Shown: piece by piece, positions 17,091-24,884 of the stretch | Layout of the letters: each line of letters begins with the position of its first letter | Numbering within the stretch: the first letter of the stretch is position 1 | From: Streptomyces phaeofaciens | GTDB lineage: Bacteria; Actinomycetota; Actinomycetes; Streptomycetales; Streptomycetaceae | DNA length: 64,000 nt | Reading direction: 5' to 3' | Assembly (NCBI RefSeq): GCF_014648915.1 | Contig: NZ_BMSA01000009.1 | Coordinates: forward strand, 124,001-188,000 | Translations under genes and position numbers: made by a program | The notes under the pieces: generated by a model | What the model was told of the DNA's origin: nothing | Databases searched by the model: none | What the model saw: only the letters and a program-made list of their open reading frames with translations

Positions 17091-18428
17091 ATGTCAATGC
17101 CGAAGGGGTCCAACGTTCCGGTGCCGACGACGGCGCTGCGGGTGGACCTTGCCAGGCGCGCCGGACCGGGGGTGCCCGATGTGGACGCCTCGGCGCTGCT
17201 GCTGGTGGCCGGAAAAGTTCGCTCGGACGCCGACTTCGTCTTCTACAACCAGCCGGCGCACTCCTCCGGCGCGGTCCGCCACGAGGGCAAGCGGGACGCC
17301 GGCGGCCGGGTGACCGACACCCTGTTCGTCGACCTCGCGCGCGTGGAGCCCGCGGTCGAGACGATCGTCCTCGCCGCGTCCGCCGACGGCGGCACCTTCG
17401 CGCAGGTGCCGGACCTCGCCATCGAGGTGCGCGACGCGGCCCAGGGGGCCGTCGTCGCCCGGTTCGACAGCACCGGGGCCACGGTGGAGACCGCTTTCGT
17501 CCTCGGGGAGTTCTACCGCCGCCAGGGCGCCTGGAAGTTCCGGGCGGTCGGACAGGGCTACGGCAGCGGCCTGGAGGGTCTCGCGAAGGACTTCGGGATC
17601 ACGGTGGACGAACCGCAGCACGCGCCGCCGCCCCAGCCCTCCTCGATGCCCCCGGCGCCGCCGAGGCCGCAGACCGGCGCTTCCACGCCTGTGCCGCAGC
17701 AGCCCACCATGCCCGCTCTGCCGGTCACCGTGCCCCCGCCCGTGCGCCACGCCCCGCCGCCCCCGCCCCAGGCGCCGCCCGCCGCGCCGGTGCGCCTGAC
17801 CAAGGTCACCCTCACCAAGTCCGCCCCCTCGGTGTCCCTCACCAAGCAGGGCGGCACCTCGGGCGCCATGCGCGTGAACCTCAACTGGGAGGTGCGCAAG
17901 CAGTTCTCGGGGTGGGGCAGCAAGCGCGGCCGGGCGGTCGCGCTGCACAACGACCTCGACCTCGACCTGTGCGCCCTGTTCGAGCTGGCCGACGGCCGCA
18001 AGGGGGTCGTCCAGGCCCTCGGCAACGCCTTCGGCGCCCTGCACCAGCCGCCGTACATCCACCTCGACGGCGACGACCGCAGCGGGGCCGTGGCGAACGG
18101 CGAGAACCTCACCATCAACCTCGACCACAAGAACGACTTCCGGCGCATCCTCGTCTTCGTGACCGTCTACGAGGGCGCCCGCTCCTTCGCCGACCTGCAC
18201 GCCACGGTCACCCTCCACCCCCAGTTCGGCGCCCCGATCGACTTCTCCCTCGACGAGTGCACCGTGCCCTCCACCGTGTGCGCGCTGGCACTGATCACCC
18301 ACACCGGCGGCGACCTGATCGTCCAGCGCGAAGCCCGCTATCTGGTGCCGGAACGCGGCGTGAGCCCCCAGCGGACCGTCGACTACGCCTACGGATGGGG
18401 CATGAACTGGACACCGGGCCGCAAATAG
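17091..18428 (+). CDS. TerD/TerA-type tellurium-stress protein, two-domain fusion
   Basis: 445 residues. The N-terminal TerD domain (about 3-180) shows MPKGSNVPVP, DADFVFYNQP, DTLFVDLARV and FYRRQGAWKFRAVGQGY, the residues linked to Ca2+ binding in this family. A Pro-rich linker (about 183-240) joins a C-terminal TerA-like half (LDLDLCALFELADG, PYIHLDGDDRSG, FRRILVFVTVYEGA). Ter proteins are stress and metal-response proteins thought to act in membrane-associated complexes. ATG at 17091 with GAGGGGG 6-7 nt upstream. It ends 10 bp from the convergent glycosyltransferase gene. A GGGTAG stress-sigma-like -10 lies near 17028. Confidence 0.92.
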   Translation: MSMPKGSNVPVPTTALRVDLARRAGPGVPDVDASALLLVAGKVRSDADFVFYNQPAHSSGAVRHEGKRDAGGRVTDTLFVDLARVEPAVETIVLAASADGGTFAQVPDLAIEVRDAAQGAVVARFDSTGATVETAFVLGEFYRRQGAWKFRAVGQGYGSGLEGLAKDFGITVDEPQHAPPPQPSSMPPAPPRPQTGASTPVPQQPTMPALPVTVPPPVRHAPPPPPQAPPAAPVRLTKVTLTKSAPSVSLTKQGGTSGAMRVNLNWEVRKQFSGWGSKRGRAVALHNDLDLDLCALFELADGRKGVVQALGNAFGALHQPPYIHLDGDDRSGAVANGENLTINLDHKNDFRRILVFVTVYEGARSFADLHATVTLHPQFGAPIDFSLDECTVPSTVCALALITHTGGDLIVQREARYLVPERGVSPQRTVDYAYGWGMNWTPGRK

Positions 18429-18437
18429 GCCGGGTCG

Positions 18438-19613
18438 TCAGCCCTCGTCGGTGAGGGCGTCCGGACGCGCGTAGGTGCGGCCCTTCCAGGCCGCACCCCG
18501 CCCCCGGTAGTGCTGCACCGCGGAGTCCACCGTCATCAGGAGATAGAGGAACGCGGTGAACGGCAGCAGCGGGGCGAGCCACAGCGGCTGCCGGTGGTAA
18601 CGGAGCATCGGCGCGTACGTCCCGGTCATCACCAGCCACGCCAGCCCCCCGAGCACCGCCGTCGCCGTACCGCCGAGGGCGACTCCGGCGAACAGGGCGG
18701 CCGGCGGGACCAGGTACACCAGGGCGAGGCCGAGCACCGTGCCGGCCAGCAGCGGCGGGCTGTGCCGCAGCTGGGCGTAGGCGCTGCGCGAGACCATCCG
18801 CCACAGGTCGTGCAGCCGGGGGTAGGGGCGCACGCTGTCCACCCGGTCGGCCAGCCCCAGCCAGATGTGCCCGCCGCTCCCCTTCACCGCCCGCGCGAGC
18901 GCCACGTCGTCGATGACGGCGTGCCGGATCGCGTCCGGGATCCGCGCCCGCTCCGCCGCCTCGGCGCGCAGCAGGACACAGCCGCCCGCCGCGGCCGCCG
19001 TGCGCGCCCCGCGCCGCCCGATCCGGCGGAACGGGTACAGCTGCGCGAAGAAGTAGACGAAGGCCGGCACGACCAGCCGCTCCCACCGGCTCTCGATCCG
19101 CAGCCGCGCCATCTGGGAGACGACGTCGAAGCCCCCGGTGCGGGCCGCCGCCACCAGCGCGCGCAGGCTGTCCGGGGCGTGCGCGATGTCCGCGTCGGTC
19201 AGCAGGAGGAACTCGGGCTCACGCGCGCGTGCCAGCGCGATGCCGTGACGCACCGCCCACAGCTTGCCGGTCCAGCCCGCGGGCGGCTCGCCCGGCGAGT
19301 CCACGGTCAGCGGCAGCCCGCCGTGCCGCCGCGCGAGACCGCGCGCCAGTTCTCCGGTGCCGTCCGAGCTGCCGTCGTCGACCAGGAAGATCTCCGCCCG
19401 CCCCGGATAGTCCTGCGCGAGCAGCGACGGCAGGCTCGCGGGCAGCACCTGCGCCTCGTCGCGCGCGGGGACGACGACAGCGACCGACGGCCACTCCCGC
19501 GGCTCCCGCCGGGGCGGCAGCCGCACGTCGGTGCGCCAGAAGAAGCCCTGGCAGAGCAACAGCCACAGCCAGGCGGCGAGGGACACGGCGGCGATCCACA
19601 CAAGGGCGCTCAC
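18438..19613 (-). CDS. hpnB-like: HpnB-like glycosyltransferase (hopene-associated family)
   Basis: 391 residues. An N-terminal membrane helix (about 3-24) is followed by a GT2 domain: VAVVVPARDEAQVLPASLPS, FLVDDGSSDGTGELA, LLLTDADIAHAP (the DxD-type metal site) and VIDDVALARAVKG. C-terminal membrane segments (LLAGTVLGLALVYLVPPAAL, LGGLAWLVMTGTYAP, FLYLLMTVDSAVQ) complete it. Length and motifs fit the HpnB family, found in hopanoid gene sets. No hopanoid genes are present here, so the in vivo acceptor is uncertain. GTG start at 19613, with a weak ribosome site; it is divergent from the racemase gene across 57 bp. Confidence 0.85.
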   Translation of the reverse strand: MSALVWIAAVSLAAWLWLLLCQGFFWRTDVRLPPRREPREWPSVAVVVPARDEAQVLPASLPSLLAQDYPGRAEIFLVDDGSSDGTGELARGLARRHGGLPLTVDSPGEPPAGWTGKLWAVRHGIALARAREPEFLLLTDADIAHAPDSLRALVAAARTGGFDVVSQMARLRIESRWERLVVPAFVYFFAQLYPFRRIGRRGARTAAAAGGCVLLRAEAAERARIPDAIRHAVIDDVALARAVKGSGGHIWLGLADRVDSVRPYPRLHDLWRMVSRSAYAQLRHSPPLLAGTVLGLALVYLVPPAALFAGVALGGTATAVLGGLAWLVMTGTYAPMLRYHRQPLWLAPLLPFTAFLYLLMTVDSAVQHYRGRGAAWKGRTYARPDALTDEG

Positions 19614-19670
19614 CCGCGCAGTCTGCCCCACCCGGCCGGGTGGGTGGAGCACATCGTCTATCGTGGCCGG

Positions 19671-20456
19671 GTGAAGATCGCGCTCATGGACTCGGGAATC
19701 GGGCTGCTGGCGGCCACCGTCGCGGTACGGCGTCTGCGACCCGACGCAGATCTCGTGCTCTCCCTCGACCCCGAGGGCATGCCCTGGGGCCCGCGCACCA
19801 CCGAGGATCTCACCGGGCGCGCGCTGGCCGTCGCCGAGGCCGCCGCCGCGCACGGCCCGGACGCCCTCATCGTCGGCTGCAACACGGCGACCGTGCACGC
19901 GCTGCCCGCCCTGCGCGCCCGCCTCGAACCCGGTGTTCCGGTCATCGGTACCGTCCCCGCGATCAAGCCGGCCGCGGCCGGCGGCGGCCCGGTCGCCATC
20001 TGGGCCACCCCGGCCACCACCGGCAGCCCCTATCAGCGCGGCCTCATCGAGGACTTCGCCGGCGGTGTCGCCGTCACCGAGGTGCCCTGCTGGGGACTGG
20101 CCGAGGCGGTCGAGCACGCGGACGAGGCGGCGATCACCAGCGCCGTCGCCGCGGCCGCCGCCCTGACCCCGGACGAGGTGACGACCGTCGTCCTGGGCTG
20201 CACCCACTACGAACTCGTCGCCGACCTGATCCGCTCGGCGCTCCAGCGCCCCGGCCGGCCGCCGCTCGTCCTGCACGGCTCGGCCGGTGCCGTGGCCGCG
20301 CAGGCCCTGCGCCGCATCGGCTCCCACCCCGAGCCCGGGGCGCCCGCCGTCGGCGCGGTGACGGTTCTGCTCAACGGCCGGGAGTCCGGCCTCCCGGCAC
20401 CCGCGCTCGCGTACGCGGAAGGCCGGCTGCTCCAGGCGGTCAGCCCCGCCCGGTGA
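19671..20456 (+). CDS. Aspartate/glutamate racemase family protein (MurI-like)
   Basis: 261 residues. It contains DSGIG near the N-terminus (residues 7-11), GCNTATVHALPALR with the first catalytic-type cysteine, and VLGCTHYELVADLI with the second. These are the two-cysteine, cofactor-independent racemase motifs of MurI-type glutamate racemases that supply D-Glu for peptidoglycan. Some family members are not MurI itself, and Streptomyces usually carries murI elsewhere, so this may be a paralogue. Start GTG at 19671; TATCGT sits 5-11 nt upstream as a possible leaderless -10. Confidence 0.88.
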   Translation: MKIALMDSGIGLLAATVAVRRLRPDADLVLSLDPEGMPWGPRTTEDLTGRALAVAEAAAAHGPDALIVGCNTATVHALPALRARLEPGVPVIGTVPAIKPAAAGGGPVAIWATPATTGSPYQRGLIEDFAGGVAVTEVPCWGLAEAVEHADEAAITSAVAAAAALTPDEVTTVVLGCTHYELVADLIRSALQRPGRPPLVLHGSAGAVAAQALRRIGSHPEPGAPAVGAVTVLLNGRESGLPAPALAYAEGRLLQAVSPAR

Positions 20457-20603
20457 CCGAGGGTCACCCCGGCGACACCCCGGGCTCCCACCGGGGCCCT
20501 TGGGCCGCTTGGCGGACGCGTTCACTCCGTCCGCCCCAGCCCGGCCGGAGCAACCCTGCGCAACGCGCTGTTCGCGCAGCGAATCCTGAGTAATCTCATA
20601 GGC

Positions 20604-21149
20604 ATGAGGGACCACCCCCACGGCGAGGACACCCCCCACCCCGACGTCTGGACCGGTCGCGCCACCAACCGGTTCCAGTGGGCGCTCGCGCTGGTCGGTG
20701 CCGCCTGTATGGCACTCGGTATCGAGCTGGCCGTCGACTCCGCCTGGACGTCCGGCACCGCCCCGCTCGTCATGTCCGTCGTCGGCTGCATCGCCGCCGG
20801 ACTGCTCGTTCTCTTCGGCACCCTCGCCTTCGTCCACGTCGACCTGAAGCTCGACAAGGAGTCCCTGGAGGTGCGCTGCGGCCACATCGGTGTGCCGCGC
20901 CGCCGCATCCCGCTGTCCCATGTCTCCGGCGCCGAGGTCGAACCGCACGTCACCCCGCGCCACTGGGGCGGCTGGGGCTACCGCTGGCGCCCGGACAAGG
21001 GCACCGCCGTCGTCGTACGCCGTGGCGAGGGCGTGGTCCTGAGCCTCTGGGACGGCCATACGTTCACGATCACCGTGGACGACGCGGAAGGGGCCGTACG
21101 CGCGATCAAGGCCCGGCTGCGGACAGGGACGCCGGGCGCGCCGCTCTGA
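20604..21149 (+). CDS. Two-helix membrane protein with PH-like domain
   Basis: 181 residues. Two adjacent membrane helices (WALALVGAACMALGIELAV and PLVMSVVGCIAAGLLVLFGT, about 25-75) precede a soluble C-terminal bPH-like domain with LDKESLEVRCGHIGVPRRRI and GWGYRWRPDKGTAVVVRRGE. The domain order is typical of Streptomyces small membrane proteins of unknown function. A TAATCT -10 box at 20591-20596 lies 7 nt before the ATG, so the mRNA may be leaderless. An inverted repeat (TGCGCAA..TTCGCGCA) precedes it at about 20557-20578. Confidence 0.82.
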   Translation: MRDHPHGEDTPHPDVWTGRATNRFQWALALVGAACMALGIELAVDSAWTSGTAPLVMSVVGCIAAGLLVLFGTLAFVHVDLKLDKESLEVRCGHIGVPRRRIPLSHVSGAEVEPHVTPRHWGGWGYRWRPDKGTAVVVRRGEGVVLSLWDGHTFTITVDDAEGAVRAIKARLRTGTPGAPL

Positions 21150-21189
21150 TCCGGTGCCGGGCCCCGCGGCCCGGCGGGATCCGCGCACC

Positions 21190-22299
21190 TCAGGCCGCCG
21201 GGCGGTCCCCGTGGCGGGCGTCGGGCCGGCGCACACCCGACGGGGCGGCCGACGCCGGCGTCTCGGCGGTGAGCGGGCGGGCCGTCGCCAGGCCCGCCAG
21301 GAGACCCGCGCCGGCCGACACCGTGGTGAAGCTCAGCGCGTTGCCGACCGAGGCGAGCGCCGCGAGGGCCGTCAGCGTGGCACCCGCGGTGAGGACGACC
21401 GGCGTGGGACAAGGCGCCCGCCACAGGGCGAACAGCACCCAGCAGAAGGCCGCCGCCAGCAGCAGCACCCCGACGACACCCTGCTCCGCCGCCAGCTGGA
21501 GCGGCGCCGAGTGCGGCTTGCCGTCGGACAGCGCGGACCGCGCCGCCGTCGCGCTCAGCTCCCCGAAGCGGCCGGGGCCCACGCCGACGACGGCGTCCCC
21601 GTGCGCCAGGACCAGCGCGTCGTGCCACAGGTCGACCCGGCGGGGCGTCAGCTCGTCCGCCAGCGCCCCGGAGAGCCCGGACGGCAGCGCGTTCCCGGCG
21701 ACCGCCCAGGTCAGGGCCGCCACCAGGCCCGCCGGCAGGGCCAGCCCCGCGAGGGCCGGTCCCCGGCGCCGGACCTGTCCGGCGGCCAGCGAGCACAGCA
21801 GCACGGCACAGCACAGGACGACCGCCGTGGTCGCGCCCAGGACGGCACCGGCGGCCACGACCCCCACGGCCAGGACGCGCAGGGCGAGCCGCAGCGCGGG
21901 GACGGGCGTGGCCCAGGCGGCGCAGCACGCGGCTCCGGCGGACAGCGTCAGCACGGCGGCCGCGGCGCCCGCGTGTCCCAGCGGCGAGGCGACTTCGGGC
22001 CCCGGGGCGAGCCGCGGCCCGGCCAGGGTCAGGGTCACCCCGGCCAGCGCGGCCGCGGCGGGCGCGGCCACGGGCAGCAGGACGCCGGAGATCCGTCCGG
22101 TGGCGTACCCGGCGGCCACGGCCAGCACCGCGAGCAGCACGCCCTCGGGGCGTCCGCCGTGCACGGCCGCGGTGACCAGCGACCAGACGGCACAGGTGCC
22201 GAGCACCAGGACGCCCGTCGCGTCGGCGACGTTGCGTCTTTCCCCGTCGGCGCCCGCGCCGGCCGCCGACGCCGTCCCTGTGGAACCCGTGGACCCCAC
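21190..22299 (-). CDS. Polytopic O-antigen ligase-like membrane protein
   Basis: 369 residues with roughly nine to ten hydrophobic segments. A Wzy_C-like signature occurs around residues 225-275: VDLWHDALVLAHGDAVVGVG, GPGRFGEL, then SAPLQLAAEQGVVGVLLLAA. This is the pattern of O-antigen ligases and polymerases, which act on lipid-linked glycans at the outer face of the membrane. The GTG at 22299 has GGGGGG just upstream. It stands alone, divergent from lnt across 200 bp. Substrate is unknown; teichoic or exopolysaccharide chains are possible. Confidence 0.8.
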   Translation of the reverse strand: MGSTGSTGTASAAGAGADGERRNVADATGVLVLGTCAVWSLVTAAVHGGRPEGVLLAVLAVAAGYATGRISGVLLPVAAPAAAALAGVTLTLAGPRLAPGPEVASPLGHAGAAAAVLTLSAGAACCAAWATPVPALRLALRVLAVGVVAAGAVLGATTAVVLCCAVLLCSLAAGQVRRRGPALAGLALPAGLVAALTWAVAGNALPSGLSGALADELTPRRVDLWHDALVLAHGDAVVGVGPGRFGELSATAARSALSDGKPHSAPLQLAAEQGVVGVLLLAAAFCWVLFALWRAPCPTPVVLTAGATLTALAALASVGNALSFTTVSAGAGLLAGLATARPLTAETPASAAPSGVRRPDARHGDRPAA

Positions 22300-22500
22300 C
22301 GTCCCCCCGAACCGGTCGCCCCGACCTGAAGCACGAACCCCGGACAGGTGTGCGACGGGGGCTCAGGCACACCGTAACGGCTGATGGGCGGTTTGTGGAT
22401 GACTTGCGCCGGGTTGCCCAGGAAGCACGGGTCCCGTGGTGACCGGCCACCGGACGGACCGTGCTGTCGGCCAAATGGTGACCCGCCGTACACTCCCGGA

Positions 22501-24129
22501 GTGACCGTCACCGCAACTTCCGTGGACCGGCCGGACCGGCTGGAGCCCCAGGCCGCGCCGCTGTCGCGCGGCGCCCGGCTCCTGCGCCGCCTCCTCCCGG
22601 CCGCCGCAGCGGCACTCTCCGGAGTGCTGCTCTACGTCAGTTTCCCGCCGCGCACCGTGTGGTGGCTGGCCCTGCCGGCCTTCGCGGGCTTCGGCTGGGT
22701 GCTGCGCGGCCGAAGCTGGAAGTCGGCCCTCGGCCTCGGCTACCTCTTCGGCCTCGGCTTCCTGCTGCCGCTCCTGGTGTGGACGGGCGTCGAGGTCGGC
22801 CCCGGACCCTGGCTCGCCCTGGTGGTCATCGAGGCGGTCTTCGTCGCCCTGGTCGGCGTGGGCGTCGCCGCGGTGTCCAAACTGCCGGGCTGGCCGCTGT
22901 GGGCGGCCGCGCTCTGGATCGCCGGCGAGGCGGCACGCGCGCGTGCCCCGTTCAACGGCTTCCCCTGGGGCAAGGTCGCGTTCGGCCAGGCGGACGGCGT
23001 GTTCCTGCCGCTCGCGGCGGTGGGCGGCACCCCCGTCCTGGGCTTCGCGGTGGTCCTCAGCGGCTTCGGCCTGTGCGAACTGGTCCGCCTCGGCGTGGAG
23101 CGGCGGCGCACCGGCGAGGTGCGGTGGCTGGCCGCCAACCTGGCCCTGCTCAGCCTGGCCGTCCCCTTCGTGGGCGCCTTCGCCGCGCGCACGCTGGTGA
23201 GCGACAAGGCGGAGGACGGCACCGCGACCGTCGCCGTCATCCAGGGCAACGTCCCCCGGCTCGGTCTGGACTTCAACTCCCAGCGCCGGGCCGTCCTCGA
23301 CTACCACGCGCGTGAGACCGAGCGGCTGGCCGCCGAGGTCGAGGCCGGGAAGGTGGCCCGGCCCGACTTCGTGCTGTGGCCGGAGAACTCCTCCGACATC
23401 GACCCCTTCGCCTACGCCGACGCGGCCGCCGTCATCGACAAGGCGGCCAAGGCGATCGGTGCCCCCATCTCGGTCGGCGGAGTCGTCGAGCGGGACGGCA
23501 AGCTCTACAACGAGCAGATCCTCTGGGACCCGGAGAAGGGCCCCACCCAGACGTACGACAAGCGGCAGATCCAGCCGTTCGGCGAGTACCTGCCGCTGCG
23601 CTCGCTCATCGGGGCGATCAACAGCGAGTGGACGTCGATGGTCCGCCAGGACTTCAGCCGGGGCACCGAGCCGGGCGTGTTCAGCATGGACGGTGCCAAG
23701 GTGGGCCTGGTCACGTGCTACGAGGCCGCCTTCGACTGGGCCGTGCGCTCCGAGGTCACCGACGGCGCCCAGCTGATCTCCGTGCCCAGCAACAACGCCA
23801 CCTTCGACCGCAGCGAGATGACCTACCAGCAGCTCGCCATGTCCCGGGTGCGCGCCGTCGAGCACAGCCGCACCGTCACCGTGCCCGTCACCAGCGGCGT
23901 CAGTGCGATCATCATGCCGGACGGGCGGATCACCCAGAAGACCGGCATGTTCGTCGCGGACTCCCTGGTGCAGAAGGTGCCCCTGCGCTCCTCGGAGACC
24001 CCCGCGACCCGGCTCGGCATCCTTCCGGAGATCGCCCTGCTGCTCGTCGCCGCGGGCGGCCTGGGCTGGGCGATCGGCGCCGGGATCCGCGGGCGGCGGG
24101 CCGAGGCCGGCCAGGTGTCCGCACAGTAG
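22501..24129 (+). CDS. lnt: Apolipoprotein N-acyltransferase
   Basis: 542 residues. Six to seven N-terminal membrane helices (about 30-240) precede a nitrilase domain (about 250-505). The Glu-Lys-Cys triad is visible in LWPENSS (Glu), TYDKRQIQPFGEY (Lys) and VTCYEAAFDW (Cys). Lnt N-acylates the lipid-modified Cys of lipoproteins at the outer face of the membrane; actinobacteria use it as well. A terminal helix follows (IALLLVAAGGLGWAIGAGI). GTG at 22501; TACACT at 22489-22494 lies 6 nt before it, so the transcript is probably leaderless. Streptomyces usually has two Lnt paralogues. Confidence 0.94.
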   Translation: MTVTATSVDRPDRLEPQAAPLSRGARLLRRLLPAAAAALSGVLLYVSFPPRTVWWLALPAFAGFGWVLRGRSWKSALGLGYLFGLGFLLPLLVWTGVEVGPGPWLALVVIEAVFVALVGVGVAAVSKLPGWPLWAAALWIAGEAARARAPFNGFPWGKVAFGQADGVFLPLAAVGGTPVLGFAVVLSGFGLCELVRLGVERRRTGEVRWLAANLALLSLAVPFVGAFAARTLVSDKAEDGTATVAVIQGNVPRLGLDFNSQRRAVLDYHARETERLAAEVEAGKVARPDFVLWPENSSDIDPFAYADAAAVIDKAAKAIGAPISVGGVVERDGKLYNEQILWDPEKGPTQTYDKRQIQPFGEYLPLRSLIGAINSEWTSMVRQDFSRGTEPGVFSMDGAKVGLVTCYEAAFDWAVRSEVTDGAQLISVPSNNATFDRSEMTYQQLAMSRVRAVEHSRTVTVPVTSGVSAIIMPDGRITQKTGMFVADSLVQKVPLRSSETPATRLGILPEIALLLVAAGGLGWAIGAGIRGRRAEAGQVSAQ

Positions 24130-24274
24130 CGTCGGCTGCCCGGGGGCGGGGCTCGCGACAATGGCGTCGGCTGCCGGGGGCAGGGCTCGCGGCCGCCCGG
24201 CGCGCCGTCCCGCGTCGACGTACGCCCCGTGCGCGCCTCCGGGGGAGGGGGACCGGCCCGGCTAGGGTCGGTCC

Positions 24275-24769
24275 ATGCCTACTCCTGAGTTCATCACCGA
24301 TATCCGGGCCTTTGCCGGTCACCAGCTGCTCTGGCTCCCCGGCGTCAGCGCCGTCGTCGTCGACGACGACGGGCGGGTGCTCCTGGGCAAGCGGGCGGAC
24401 AACCACGAGTGGTGCGTGATCTCGGGCATCCCCGACCCGGGCGAGCAGCCCGCGGACTGCGCCGTGCGCGAGGTGTACGAGGAGACGGGCGTGCGGTGCG
24501 TCCCCGAGCGCATCGCCCTGATCCGCTCCGGGAAGCGCATCGAATACCCCAACGGCGATCAGTGCCAGTTCATGGACGTCACCCTCCGCTGCCGGGCGAT
24601 CGGCGGTGAGGCGCGCGTCAACGACGACGAGTCCGTCGAGGTCGGCTGGTTCGCCCTGGACGCCCTGCCGCCGATGCGGGAACGGCAGCTGTTCCGCATC
24701 AAGCAGGCCCTGTCCGACGAACCCGCCTGGTTCGAGACCGCCTCGGTGACGCCGGACGACGCCGGGTGA
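24275..24769 (+). CDS. Nudix hydrolase
   Basis: 164 residues. A full Nudix box is present, GIPDPGEQPADCAVREVYEE followed by TGV, at about residues 50-72, in the G-x5-E-x7-REVxEExGU arrangement that binds Mg2+ and cleaves nucleoside diphosphates linked to X. The substrate cannot be predicted. A TAGGGT -10 box at 24263-24268 sits 6 nt before the ATG and there is no ribosome site, the usual picture for leaderless expression. It stands alone between lnt and the phosphatase gene. Confidence 0.93.
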   Translation: MPTPEFITDIRAFAGHQLLWLPGVSAVVVDDDGRVLLGKRADNHEWCVISGIPDPGEQPADCAVREVYEETGVRCVPERIALIRSGKRIEYPNGDQCQFMDVTLRCRAIGGEARVNDDESVEVGWFALDALPPMRERQLFRIKQALSDEPAWFETASVTPDDAG

Positions 24770-24884
24770 CCTGCGCGCGGCCGCCGCGTGCGCGGGCGGT
24801 GGCGCACAATGAAGGAAGGCAGTGCCGCGCAGGCGGCCGGACCGCCCACCGCCGGCGGCCTCGGCCGTACGGAGAGAAGGCGCG

